A stretch of DNA of 64,000 nt, from positions 3,720,001 through 3,784,000 of the forward strand of contig OY970261.1 of NCBI GenBank assembly GCA_963715635.1, given 5' to 3'. Shown piece after piece: positions 1 to 9,007 of this stretch. A model generated the notes under the pieces. That model was not told the origin of the DNA. It saw only the letters and a list, made by a program, of their open reading frames with translations, and ran no database searches. The position numbers and the translations under genes were made by a program. Each line of letters opens with the position of its first letter. Position 1 is the first letter of the stretch. The stretch comes from JAPKZH01 sp963715635 (lineage in GTDB: Bacteria > Acidobacteriota > Aminicenantia > Aminicenantales > UBA4085).

Positions 1-890
1 CCCCTGTCGTCATCGGATCCATGCCCATCGGCATCTTCCAGGTCGTTCTGGTGGTCGGCCTTCTGATTTATTACTTCAACACTCCCTTTTGTAACGCCAT
101 CTTGCACCTGGCCCATAAACTGGGCCCCAATTTGTTCATCTTCCTGCTGATTGCAGTTTTTGGCCTTCTCTCCAGCGTCATCTCCGTGATCCTGACCGCG
201 TGCCTTTTGGCGGAAATAGCGGCCGCCCTTCCCTTGTCGAAAAAAAATAAAATCAAGTTGGTCGTTGTTTCCTGCTTTGCCACGGCGCTCGGCGCGGTCC
301 TGACCCCCCTGGGCGAGCCGCTGTCCACGATCCTGGTCGCCAAGCTCGCCGGCCCCCCCTATCACGCAGGCTTCTTCTTCCCGCTCAAGATATTCGGCGT
401 TTATATGGTCCCCGGGGTCGTCGCGACCGCTCTTTTCGGGGCGCTCTGGATTGGGCCAAAAATTTCCTTGAAAAAAGAGGGTGTGATCACGGAATATTCA
501 GAGACCGTCAAGACCGTCATCATGAGGGCGGTCAAGGTCTATGCCTTTGTCGCGGCCCTGGTTCTGCTGGGCGAAGGCTTTCGCCCCCTGATCGTCTGGT
601 ATTTTGAAAAAATTTCGCCCGCGGTCCTCTACTGGTTCAACACGATCTCGGCCATTCTCGATAACGCCACCCTGACGGCGATCGAGATCGGCCCGAGCAT
701 GACGCTTCCCCAGATCATCGGCATTATCATGGGTTTGTCGATCGCCGGCGGCATGCTCATTCCGGGCAATATCCCCAATATTGTCGCGGCTGGCAGGCTC
801 AAGATCAGCATGAAACAATGGGCCGTGATCGGCCTGCCCATCGGGTTTGTGATTATGGCCGTCTTTTTCGTGATTCTGTATGTTCTCTAG
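1..890 (+). CDS. DUF1646-type membrane transporter, 5' end outside window
   Basis: The reading frame is open to the window edge (first full codon at position 3), so the N-terminus is missing; the ATG at 21 is probably internal and has no Shine-Dalgarno. The protein is almost entirely hydrophobic, with about eight membrane segments. The stretches GAVLTPLGEPLSTILVAKL and ISAILDNATLTAIEIGPSM resemble the paired half-helix motifs of the ion transporter superfamily (NhaD/ArsB-like). The overall pattern resembles DUF1646, annotated as a predicted cation transporter. Substrate is unknown. It converges on dnaN with only 8 nt between the stop codons. The family call is from recognition of the pattern, not from a search. 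Confidence 0.6.
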   Translation, partial: PVVIGSMPIGIFQVVLVVGLLIYYFNTPFCNAILHLAHKLGPNLFIFLLIAVFGLLSSVISVILTACLLAEIAAALPLSKKNKIKLVVVSCFATALGAVLTPLGEPLSTILVAKLAGPPYHAGFFFPLKIFGVYMVPGVVATALFGALWIGPKISLKKEGVITEYSETVKTVIMRAVKVYAFVAALVLLGEGFRPLIVWYFEKISPAVLYWFNTISAILDNATLTAIEIGPSMTLPQIIGIIMGLSIAGGMLIPGNIPNIVAAGRLKISMKQWAVIGLPIGFVIMAVFFVILYVL

Positions 891-898
891 CGGGGGGG

Positions 899-1999
899 CT
901 AGATTTTCATCGGCATCAGGACATACAGGCTTTTGATTTTTTCTTCTGTCTCCGGCCGCATCAGGGCGGCGCTGTTCTCGTCCTTTAGCTCAAAACGGAT
1001 TTTTCCCGATTCCAGGGTCGTCAAAAAATCTAGGACATACTGGGAATTAAAGCCGATCTCAATGTTGGGGCCCTTATAATCGATGTCCAGTTTATCCCGG
1101 GCCTCTCCGATCTCGGGGTTCGAGGAGAACAGGCGGAGTTTGTTCTTTTCTAGGTAAAATTTGATCCCCCGGGACCGTTCGGCCGAAAGAAGAGACACTC
1201 TCCGGATGGCATTCGTAAAATCTTCCCGGGGCAGGGAGATGGTATTGGGATTATCCTTGGGGATGACGGCCTCAAAATTGGGAAATTTGCTCTCGATGAT
1301 CCTGGAGATGAGGATGCGCTTTCCGACCCTGAAGAAAAGATTGTTTTCATCCAGGTCGAACTCAATGTCTCCGTCGGCAAATTTTCTCAGTTCACCCAGG
1401 GTTTTTTTCGCCACAATCACCCGGATTTCCTTGGCCAGGCTCAACCCGTCCAGGGCTTTGGCCGTATACGATAGGCGGTGCCCATCGGTGCTGACCAATT
1501 CCAGGGATTTGTCCTTGATGACCATCAGGGCGCCGTTGAGATAGTATCTCTGCTCTTGGGCGATGGCAAAGTAAACCCTCTCGACCATCTCTTTAAAGAT
1601 CTCCGCGGGAAAAACGATGTTTTTTTCGAACTTCGGCTCAGGGACCTGGGGATAATCCTCTTTCGGCAGGCACAGGACTTTGAACTCGCTTTCCCCGGAA
1701 GTGACTTCCATCATCAGGTCCTTTTGCTCGTTGAATGTGACCATTTTTTCGTCAGGAAGAGATTTCACGATTTCAAATATTTTTTTCCCGGAGACCGTGA
1801 CGGCCCCTGGCTCCTCGACTCGGGCCTCAAAGTTCGTTTTCAAGCCAACCTCGAGGTCGGTCCCGGTCAGCTCGACCTCTTTTTTCAACACGTTGACCAA
1901 AATATTAGCAAGGATCGGCATGGTATTCCTTTTTTCAACAATACCCTGAAGAAGCTGAAGCTCTTCCAGTATGTTCTCTTTTTGGACCGAGAATTTCAT
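899..1999 (-). CDS. dnaN: DNA polymerase III beta subunit (sliding clamp)
   Basis: This is the processivity clamp that encircles DNA and tethers polymerase III and other replication and repair enzymes. The 366-residue length is normal for three tandem clamp domains. The N-terminus MKFSVQKENILEELQLLQG and the internal NTMPILANILV match the beta-clamp family, and the C-terminus ends with the usual YVLMPMKI type strand. I chose the ATG at 1997-1999 because AGGAAGG lies 7 nt upstream; a longer frame adds eight residues without a better ribosome site. It follows dnaA in the same direction after 130 AT-rich bases, the common dnaA-dnaN order. Confidence 0.97.
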   Translation of the reverse strand: MKFSVQKENILEELQLLQGIVEKRNTMPILANILVNVLKKEVELTGTDLEVGLKTNFEARVEEPGAVTVSGKKIFEIVKSLPDEKMVTFNEQKDLMMEVTSGESEFKVLCLPKEDYPQVPEPKFEKNIVFPAEIFKEMVERVYFAIAQEQRYYLNGALMVIKDKSLELVSTDGHRLSYTAKALDGLSLAKEIRVIVAKKTLGELRKFADGDIEFDLDENNLFFRVGKRILISRIIESKFPNFEAVIPKDNPNTISLPREDFTNAIRRVSLLSAERSRGIKFYLEKNKLRLFSSNPEIGEARDKLDIDYKGPNIEIGFNSQYVLDFLTTLESGKIRFELKDENSAALMRPETEEKIKSLYVLMPMKI

Positions 2000-2129
2000 C
2001 TTTTCACCTTCCTGAAAGAACAATTCATTCTTATTCTTATCTTATTCTATTCTTAAAGAAATAAGATTAATAAATAAGAGAAATAAAAGCAAATAAAATG
2101 TGAATATCTCTTTCAAAGGGCTGATTCCA
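2000..2129. other. AT-rich dnaA-dnaN intergenic region
   Basis: These 130 bases are strongly AT-rich, with repeated TTATTCT, AATAAG and AAATAAAA runs, unlike the GC-richer surroundings. In many bacteria the unwinding region lies either here or upstream of dnaA. I find no good DnaA box; the nearest (TGTGAATAT near 2099) has two mismatches to the consensus. It may hold the dnaN promoter or a secondary unwinding element. Confidence 0.4.
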
Positions 2130-3455
2130 TTACTGAATAAAGCTGATCAGGCTGTTTATTTCTTTGTTGAATTCGGAATTTTCGTTGCGCAGCTTCTTGA
2201 TTTTCCGGATGCTGTGGATGACCGTGGTGTGGTGTTTTCCACCGAATTTCTTGCCGATTTCGGGGAGTGAGGATTTCGTCAGTTCCTTGGACAAATACAT
2301 GGCAATCTGGCGGGGGAAGGCCACTTTGGGGGAATTATTCTTGGATTTGAGCTGGGCCGGCTTGATTTTGTATTTGTGACAGACGAGCTTCTGGATTTTT
2401 TCCACAGTCACGATGTGCGTGGTGGCGTCCAAAAGGTCTTTTAAGGACTCCTTGGCCAGGTCCAATTCGATTTTTTCGCCCTTCAGCGAGGAGAAAGCAA
2501 CAACCCGCCTTAAATACCCTTCGAGCTCCCGGATATTGGACTGGACCTTGTCGGCGATAAACAAGGCGACGCTTTCCGGGAGGTCGACGCCCTCGAGTTC
2601 CGCCTTCTTTTTCAGGATGGCGATCCGGGTTTCGATGTCGGGCGGCTTGAGGTCGGCGATCAGCCCCCATTCGAAGCGCGAGCGGAAGCGTTCCTCCAAG
2701 CCGGAGATTTCCTTGGGGGGGCAATCGCTCGAAATCACGATCTGCTTCTGGTTGTCATAAAGGTGGTTGAAGGTGTGGAAAAATTCTTCCTTGGTCCGGT
2801 CTTTTCCGGAGAGGTTGTGGATATCGTCTATCAGCAGGACGTCGATGCTCCTGTATTTTTGGCGGAAATCCAGAATTTTTCCGTACTGGAGATGGTTGAT
2901 GAGGTCGTTCATGAATTTTTCAGTCGTGACATAGAGGATTTTCAAGCGCGGGTCGTTGTGCAGGGAGAAATGGCCGATGGCGTTCATGAGATGGGTCTTG
3001 CCCAGGCCGGATCCGCCGTAGATATAGAGCGGGTTGTAGGATTTAGCCGGATTTTTGGCGACGGCCATCGAGGCGGCATGGGCAAACTGGTTGCAGGAGC
3101 CGACGACGAAATTTTCGAAGGTGTAATTGGGGTTCAAGTTGGGGTTGAGGAGCATCCCATACTTGGAGCGGCGCTCGTCCGGAGAGCGCCGCATGAAAGA
3201 GAACGAGGCATCGTCGAAGATATATTTAATGTCATAAACCTTTCCGAAAAGCTTCTGGGCGGTCTCGTCGAGCAAGCTGGAATAATGGAAGGAAAGCCAG
3301 TCCTTGAAATACGAATTCGGCACCTTGATGTACAGGCAACCCTTTTCCTGGCCGATGTAGGTGGTGGGCTCAAACCAGGTCTCGTAGCTGTTCTGGTCGA
3401 CCTTTTTCTGAAGGTCCTGGATGATTTGAATCCAAGGGTTTGTCTTCTCTTCCAT
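2130..3455 (-). CDS. dnaA: Chromosomal replication initiator protein DnaA
   Basis: DnaA binds DnaA boxes at oriC, oligomerises with ATP and opens the duplex. At 441 residues it is of normal length. Domain I is at about 1-85, the AAA+ domain begins near 110 with Walker A GGSGLGKT (147-154) and Walker B VLLIDDIH, and the arginine-finger region reads GLEERFRSRFEWGL. Domain IV carries the helix-turn-helix and DnaA signature around FGGKHHTTVIHSIRKI. The start codon has no strong Shine-Dalgarno. Three DnaA-box-like elements lie 20-51 nt upstream, which fits autoregulation and an adjacent origin. dnaN follows in the same direction. Confidence 0.98.
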   Translation of the reverse strand: MEEKTNPWIQIIQDLQKKVDQNSYETWFEPTTYIGQEKGCLYIKVPNSYFKDWLSFHYSSLLDETAQKLFGKVYDIKYIFDDASFSFMRRSPDERRSKYGMLLNPNLNPNYTFENFVVGSCNQFAHAASMAVAKNPAKSYNPLYIYGGSGLGKTHLMNAIGHFSLHNDPRLKILYVTTEKFMNDLINHLQYGKILDFRQKYRSIDVLLIDDIHNLSGKDRTKEEFFHTFNHLYDNQKQIVISSDCPPKEISGLEERFRSRFEWGLIADLKPPDIETRIAILKKKAELEGVDLPESVALFIADKVQSNIRELEGYLRRVVAFSSLKGEKIELDLAKESLKDLLDATTHIVTVEKIQKLVCHKYKIKPAQLKSKNNSPKVAFPRQIAMYLSKELTKSSLPEIGKKFGGKHHTTVIHSIRKIKKLRNENSEFNKEINSLISFIQ

Positions 3456-3664
3456 ATGCGCGCCGCAGAATTATTTTTCCACAGAAATTTCCACATCTGT
3501 GGAAAATTCGCCTTGCCTGCTGAAGCGGGTGAAAAAGGCTGCCTCATCATAGCACTCTCAAATACTGATTTCAAGAGTTTTTATGATAAAAATAAAAAAT
3601 TTCTCATTGGAGCGGCGATTGGTTTCTTGTTTGCCGGCAAGGCGAGCGGTAGACCCTGAGCCCT
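3456..3664. other. oriC: Candidate chromosomal origin (oriC): DnaA-box cluster plus AT-rich tract
   Basis: Upstream of dnaA there are TTTTCCACA at 3475-3483, ATTTCCACA at 3487-3495 and, inverted, TGTGGAAAA at 3498-3506. TTTTCCACA differs from the TTATCCACA consensus by one base and is a known natural DnaA-box variant. A tract rich in A and T follows at about 3559-3605 and could be the unwinding element. The layout (boxes next to dnaA, then an AT-rich stretch) is the standard bacterial arrangement. Function is inferred. The same boxes probably regulate dnaA. Confidence 0.65.
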
Positions 3665-6633
3665 TTAAAAATCGAAACCGATCCAGAATTTGGTCAGGAA
3701 ATTTCCGTATTGGCTAAACTTGAAGGGATTGGCCAGGTCCGGCCACTCCAGGCGCTTGGCGAATTCGATATGGACCGGGAGGCCCAAAATGAAAAACTCG
3801 AAGCCGTAGCCGAAGGAGCCGATCGCGTCAAATTCGTCATAGACGGGAAAGAAGGAATTCGTCGTGAGGTCGAGATTGACCCTGTAGAATTTGGCCGGAT
3901 AATCGCCCAGCTTGCTCCGGGTGATATCGAAAAACAGGACCCCCCGGAAGGGGCCGATCAGGCCGATGATCGTGGACGCGGCGTTGATCAGGGGAAAGCG
4001 GAATTCGGCGTTGGCGAACCAGCATTCCGTCGCGACAATATTATAAAAATAGGATGAGCGGACCTGGTTGTTCCCTCCATAGTAGAAGACAAAGGGATTC
4101 CGTCCCCGGCTCAGGAAGCCTTGGAAGCGGAAGGCGAGCAGGCTATCCATCCCAAGATACAGATACTTGCGGACGTCGGCTTCAACGGTCGTATTCCGAA
4201 GGAATTCCTGTGCGGCGGGAATCCCCTGGCTTATGGAAAGCATGAATGTGCTTCCGGCCGCCGGCCCATACTGTTTGAAATGGGTTGTCTCTCCCGTGAG
4301 GGAGGCCGAAGCGGACAGAATATTGCCGTTCATGAAATAGCCGTAGGAACCCATCGAATACATACCGATGTAAGAGGGGTCGAGGTTGTCTTCCTCATAG
4401 TGATAGAAGCCCAGCCCGCATTGGAAGCGATAATATCTGTTGAAGGGGTAGTACCCCGCGAAGCTCAGACCTGTAATCTTCCGCACGGCAATGGCATCCC
4501 GGTAGGTGAGCCTCTGCCACAAGATATCCTGGGGGTTGTAATAGTAAAAGTCCGGATAGTAGTAGATCGAATATTGAAAGGCATTGACCATGTACTGGAA
4601 TCTTCTTTTTTGATTGAGGTAGCCGAAAAAGTACGAGCGGAAATTCTGGACCTGGTAGGCCATGAAGGAAAAGGTGTGGTCGGCGAGGAGGTCCGAAAAG
4701 GCAACGGCCGAGCCCCCGTAGAAGGAGCCGTCCGTCGAGACGATGGCATCGACCGGAGGCCGCGATGTGACGTACAGCTTGCCCATGCCCTTATAGGCCT
4801 GGATCTTGTCTTTCTGGATTTCCAGGGTGACGACGGGCTCGAACTTTTCGAATTTCTCCTCCGGCCCCAGGTCGGCAAAGTTCAGGGTCTGTTCGACGAT
4901 CCCCGTGAACTCGCTCTTGAACAGCTGGAAGGCCCCTTTGTTGAAAGAAGAGAAAACGATCTTCTTGGGGTCATTGCCCAAAGAGGCCGGGAAGAAATTG
5001 CCGGTCCGGACATCGGTATAGCGGCGCAGCTCGCCGTTGTCCAGGCTGAGCGAATACATGTTGTAGGCCCCCTGGGCATCTCCCGAGAAGTAGAGCGTCT
5101 TGGCCTCCGGGGCAAACTGGGGGCAGACGGTGTTTCCGGTGCCGAAGGTAAGCTGTTTTTTTCTTTTAAAATCGTCGGGGGGAGAGAGGAACAACTTATC
5201 ATAGGCACCCATGCGGACCGAATACGCAACGAGCTTCCCGTCCGGAGAGATGGCGGGCGCTTTTTCAAACAGGGCGTCGTTGGTCAGGTTCGTAAATTTT
5301 TCGGAGGCCAGGTCGACCGAAAAAATATCGTGTACACCATGCTCGAAGCCCGCGAACATCAGTCGCTTCCCATCGGGATAAAAGGACGGGCAGACCGGCT
5401 GGTCGATGGGCACCTTGATTTTGCGGAGCGTCGCGCCTTGCAGGGCGTCGATAATCAGCAGGGCGTACTTCTCGCCGTCCCGGGCAAAGAAGGCGATGCG
5501 ATCGCCGTCCGGCGACCAGGCCAGGTTCTTGCCCAACGAGGGGTCGATGTCGTATTTGATATAATCGTATTTTGAGGTGTAACCCTTGGTGATGTTCTTG
5601 AGGATGGAGCCGTCTTTGGTCAACAGCAGGACGATGTCCATCTTGGCATCCCTTAGGTTCGCCGTGATCGTGGCCACGATATCCCCCGAGGGGGAGACGG
5701 CGTGAGAGATGGCAAAGTAGTAAGGGTTGATTGGGAATTCCGGCCCCAGGGGAACGCTGTAATCTTCCGGGTTTTCTTTCAGGAAGTAGTCCTTGAACCG
5801 GGCCCGGAGATATTTCTTGAATTCAAAGCCGAATTCTCGAGTCTTTAAATTAAAGGTCTTTTTCAGCGGGTCCCTCTTCCCGATGAGGGGCGCGCCTTTC
5901 AGGGACTGCCAGAACTCGCGGATCCCGTTTTTGCCGTACTTGGATTCGATAAATTCGTAGATGGCATGGCCGAAGTCGTAGGCGGGATCCGCGGCAGCGG
6001 ATATTGGGCCTGGATATCCCCGGATTCCGTGAATTCGGGAATCCGGTCGTTGAGGACCGCGTCGCGGATGATCAGGGTCGACCAGGATGACCATTCCCCC
6101 GTGAAATATTCCGAGAGGCCTTCGAACGTCCAGAGCGGAGGCTGGGTCACGGCGTAAAGGGAGGCGCCCTGGCTGCCCCAGAGGATGTCGAATTCGAAGA
6201 CATGGGACAATTCATGGACGATCAGGTTTTGAATTTCATCCAGGGGCATATCGCCGTGGACGCCGATCCTGTGAAGAACGGGCTCCGAGACTCCCAGGAC
6301 GCCCTCGGAAATATCGAAGAGGTTGGTCTGCTCAAAATCGGTGTACGTCGTGTAAAAAATCAGGGGCACCGGCTCGGCCAGCTCGTATTTGAGCTCCCCG
6401 CTGATCTTGCGGTAGGCGCTTTCGGCGGTTTCCGCGATGTTCTTGAGGATTTGCTCGTTGTCGACATAAAAGAAGATTTGGAAGTGCTCGGTGGAATAGG
6501 TCTTCCAGTTGAATTTCTCATAAAGGACCTTGTTCTTCCCGTAATAGGGATTGTATATGATCTGAGACAGGCCGAGCGAGGCCAGGCTGATGACAAAAAC
6601 CAGCAGGAACAATGTTTTCTTCAAGGATGTCAT
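3665..6633 (-). CDS. Secreted HELSH metalloprotease / beta-propeller / outer-membrane barrel protein, frameshifted
   Basis: One gene read in two frames: residues 1 to about 214 (6633 to about 5990) continue in another frame to 3665. Homology-like continuity is restored by adding one base near 5981-5995, giving about 989 residues. The first part has a signal peptide (MTSLKKTLFLLVFVISLASL) and a gluzincin zinc site HELSH followed by FEGLSEYF, typical of peptidase MA-like proteins. The middle carries TolB/PD40-type propeller repeats such as AWSPDGDRIAFF and AISPDGKLVAYS. The last 400 residues alternate in aromatic beta strands and end in WIGFDF, like an outer-membrane barrel. It is the third gene of an operon behind two lipoprotein genes, 12 nt downstream of the second. 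The frameshift may be real or an assembly error. Function is unknown; a surface protease complex is inferred. Confidence 0.75.
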
Positions 6634-6645
6634 GGAAATTCCTTT

Positions 6646-7305
6646 TTATTTCGACAGGAGATACCGTTCCTGGGTTTTATCCGTGCTGAAGAGAGACCGG
6701 AACAATTTCAACTTGATTCTCTGGAGAAGGTCGTAGAAAGCGAACTCCGCGGTGTGCTTGATATTCGGGTAGTTCGCCGCTTCCAGGTACTCTTTCTGGA
6801 AAAGGACCTCGCCGCTTCCGGACCGGATCAAAAAGAACTCGAGCTTGAGGGAAAAGCTCTTGCGCTCGGCCCAGGCTTTTTCTTTAGCGAAGGGGCCGTC
6901 ATCGATGTCCCGTTTCTCGTTAGCCAGCAGCGCCTTGCGCACTTCCTGCGTGAACTGGGCCTTCCCGGTCAGGAAGAGCGCGTCCTTGGCCTCTCCCGCC
7001 GCCTGCTTCCAGAAGTCCTTGTCCTTGGCCAGCTCGGCATTGTCCCAGACGATCGTCTTCGAGGAAAGCTTTCCCTTGAAGGGCTGCTTCAATACGTCTC
7101 GGAAATATTGGACCAAATCCTGGTTCAGGTTGAAATCCTTGACCTCCTTGTCCTGCCAGAAATTGGTCAGGACGATCTCCTGGGCCTGGTCCAGGCGGAC
7201 CTCCGGGACGCTGGGAATTTCGATCTTCACCTTCTGGTTCGTTTCGATGGAGCACGCCGCGAGCAGGATAGCGACGAGCACCAGAAACCCGCTATTTTTT
7301 TTCAT
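6646..7305 (-). CDS. Lipoprotein of unknown function
   Basis: About 219 residues with an N-terminal lipoprotein signal: a short basic start, a hydrophobic segment and the lipobox ILLAAC. The rest is soluble, with mixed helix and strand and no motif I recognise; a central segment contains many Lys and Glu. I chose the inner ATG (MKKNSG) because AAGGG precedes it by five bases; a start six codons earlier is possible and would enlarge the overlap with the TPR gene. It overlaps the end of the upstream TPR lipoprotein gene by 14 nt and ends 12 nt before the protease-propeller-barrel gene, so the three are probably co-translated and may act together at the outer membrane. Confidence 0.75.
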   Translation of the reverse strand: MKKNSGFLVLVAILLAACSIETNQKVKIEIPSVPEVRLDQAQEIVLTNFWQDKEVKDFNLNQDLVQYFRDVLKQPFKGKLSSKTIVWDNAELAKDKDFWKQAAGEAKDALFLTGKAQFTQEVRKALLANEKRDIDDGPFAKEKAWAERKSFSLKLEFFLIRSGSGEVLFQKEYLEAANYPNIKHTAEFAFYDLLQRIKLKLFRSLFSTDKTQERYLLSK

Positions 7306-7669
7306 CTTTGCCCTTTTTGTCATCCTTATCTTTCTTGGAGGGCTGGATATTTTCTTTACAATTTTGATAATTAGACTTTACATAGGAATTATTGGGATCC
7401 AGCTTCAGGGCGGCCTCGTATTCTTTGAGGGCCTCATCAAACTGACCCTTTTTCTCGAAGGCGACACCGAGGTTGTTATGGCTGGCTGCGGAATTGGGGT
7501 TGGCCTGGAGGGCTTTTTTCCAGCGAAAAATGGCTTCATCCCAGAGGTTTTTCTCTGAGGCCCAGACCCCGAGCTTGACCTGGTCCTTGATAGGCGAGGA
7601 CGAGCAGCTCCCGAAGATGGCGACGAGGACCGCTGCCAGGAGAAGAGAGACAACGAATTTTTTATTCAT
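7292..7669 (-). CDS. Small TPR-repeat lipoprotein
   Basis: 125 residues starting MNKKFVVSLLLAAVLVAIFG, with a lipobox ending at FGSC followed by SSSP, so probably lipidated and membrane-anchored. Two tetratricopeptide repeats follow, seen in WDEAIFRWKKALQANPNSAA and FDEALKEYEAALKLDPNNSY, which normally form a protein-binding surface. The tail is a charged run of Lys and Asp. The frame is open much further upstream, but that part overlaps the divergent folD promoter and has no signal for initiation. It is the first gene of the operon with the 6646-7305 lipoprotein and the protease-barrel protein, suggesting an assembly or docking role. Confidence 0.8.
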   Translation of the reverse strand: MNKKFVVSLLLAAVLVAIFGSCSSSPIKDQVKLGVWASEKNLWDEAIFRWKKALQANPNSAASHNNLGVAFEKKGQFDEALKEYEAALKLDPNNSYVKSNYQNCKENIQPSKKDKDDKKGKDEKK

Positions 7670-7775
7670 TCCCGCGGCTGATTTAAAGTTAACTCTTTCC
7701 ACGCTGTTCGTCAAGCTGCGCTCCTGCCCCAGCACGAACAGCAGCTTTCGTACCAACAATCCCCCCTTGGTCACC

Positions 7776-7804
7776 TTGTTTAAATTTTGGCACGCCTGTA
7801 TAAT
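7776..7804 (+). promoter_or_regulatory. folD promoter
   Basis: TTGTTT at 7776-7781 and TATAAT at 7799-7804 with a 17-nt spacer. The folD start codon lies 26 nt past the -10 box and has its own GAGGAGG ribosome site. Confidence 0.65.
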
Positions 7805-7829
7805 GACCGCAGTCCGAGAGGAGGACGCT

Positions 7830-8747
7830 ATGGGCACCTGGCTTGAGGGAAAGACCCTGGCTGAGAAGGTCAAGGAAGAAGTCCGCGAGGAAGTCGCTTT
7901 TTTTAAAAATACCAAGGATGCCGTGCCCGGCCTCGTCGGGATCCTCGTCGGGGATAACCGCTCCTCCCAGGTATACCTGAAGTCCAAAGAGAAGGCCTGC
8001 CAGAGCCTCGGAATATGGTCTCAAATACTCACCTTCCCCGCCGGCACAAACGCCCCCGGATTGCGGGCCAAAATTGAGGAGCTGAATGAAAACGATCATG
8101 TGGATGGAATTCTCGTCCAGCTTCCCCTTCCTCCGGGGCTGAATTCCCATGAAGTCATTTCCTGGATCCATCCGGATAAAGACGTAGACGGGATTCATCC
8201 GTACAGCCTGGGGCTGCTGCTTGAGAACCGGCCGGGGATGCGGACCTGCACGCCGCAGGGAATCATCGAGCTTATCAAGTTCAATCATATCCCCATCGAG
8301 GGAAAGGACGTCGTGGTCATCGGCCGGAGCATGATCGTCGGGAAGCCTCTGGCCGCCATGTTCACCAATGAAAATGGGACCGTCACTGTCTGCCACAGCA
8401 AGACCAAAGACCTGGCGCAGGTTGCAGCGCGGGCTGATATTCTCGTGGCGGCCATGGGGAAAACCGCCTTTGTCGGGCCGGAATTCGTCAAACCCGGGGC
8501 CGTGGTCATTGACGTCGGGATGAATTCCGTGTCGGACAAAGCCAAGGTCGAAGAATTGTACGGCCAGGATCCGAAGCGCCAAAAAGACCTCGAGGAAAAA
8601 GGCTATACCCTGATCGGGGACGTCGACCCGCGCCTCATCGACAAGGCGGGCTATCTGACTCCGGTCCCGGGCGGAATCGGGCTGCTGACGATCGCCATGC
8701 TGATGAGAAACACGTTAGAAGCGTTCAAGCACCGAAGAAAATTTTAA
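7830..8747 (+). CDS. folD: Methylenetetrahydrofolate dehydrogenase / methenyl-THF cyclohydrolase
   Basis: This bifunctional cytoplasmic enzyme interconverts 5,10-methylene-THF and 10-formyl-THF, feeding purine and formyl-Met synthesis. The 305-residue product is close to the normal size. Family signatures visible are YLKSKEKACQSLGI with the catalytic Tyr/Lys region, VDGILVQLPLPPGLN, DVDGIHPYSLG, the Rossmann segment VVIGRSMIVGKPLAAMF and the C-terminal PVPGGIGLLTIAMLMRNT. I chose the ATG at 7830 for the GAGGAGG six nt upstream; the open frame extends into the upstream promoter. It is divergent from the TPR lipoprotein operon. Confidence 0.96.
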   Translation: MGTWLEGKTLAEKVKEEVREEVAFFKNTKDAVPGLVGILVGDNRSSQVYLKSKEKACQSLGIWSQILTFPAGTNAPGLRAKIEELNENDHVDGILVQLPLPPGLNSHEVISWIHPDKDVDGIHPYSLGLLLENRPGMRTCTPQGIIELIKFNHIPIEGKDVVVIGRSMIVGKPLAAMFTNENGTVTVCHSKTKDLAQVAARADILVAAMGKTAFVGPEFVKPGAVVIDVGMNSVSDKAKVEELYGQDPKRQKDLEEKGYTLIGDVDPRLIDKAGYLTPVPGGIGLLTIAMLMRNTLEAFKHRRKF

Positions 8748-8756
8748 AAGAGGTTG

Positions 8757-8785
8757 TTGCGGGAGACTGCCTTTTATGGTATAAA
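8757..8785 (+). promoter_or_regulatory. rpmB promoter
   Basis: TTGCGG at 8757-8762 and TATAAA at 8780-8785, spacer 17 nt, in the 61-nt gap between folD and rpmB. The -35 is weak, the -10 good. Confidence 0.45.
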
Positions 8786-8808
8786 AGAGCGCTTTAAAGA
8801 GAACGACC

Positions 8809-9000
8809 ATGCCAAAAGTATGTGATGTTTGCGGGAAAGGCCCGGTCTTCGGGCACAGTGTCAGCCATTCGCACAAGGCCTCCCCGAAAAAGTGGAAGCC
8901 GAACCTGCAGCACGTGAAGGCTCAAACACCCACCGGCACCAAGCAGATCTGGGTTTGTACGAGATGCCTGCGTTCCGGCAAGGTCCAGAAGGCGATTTAA
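8809..9000 (+). CDS. rpmB: 50S ribosomal protein L28
   Basis: 63 residues, the short form of L28 common outside the proteobacteria. The N-terminus MPKVCDVCGKGPVFGHSVSH and the C-terminal CTRCLRSGKVQK give two CxxC pairs, so this is the zinc-binding variant. It has its own likely promoter and ends 7 nt from the stop codon of the convergent rel gene. No rpmG partner is nearby. Confidence 0.96.
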   Translation: MPKVCDVCGKGPVFGHSVSHSHKASPKKWKPNLQHVKAQTPTGTKQIWVCTRCLRSGKVQKAI

Positions 9001-9007
9001 GCCCGGC

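Noticed and set aside
4121..5575. 484-codon open frame on the plus strand
   Set aside because: It is antisense to the protease-propeller-barrel gene, which has clear domain signatures; the antisense translation has no recognisable features and arises from GC-rich codon bias.
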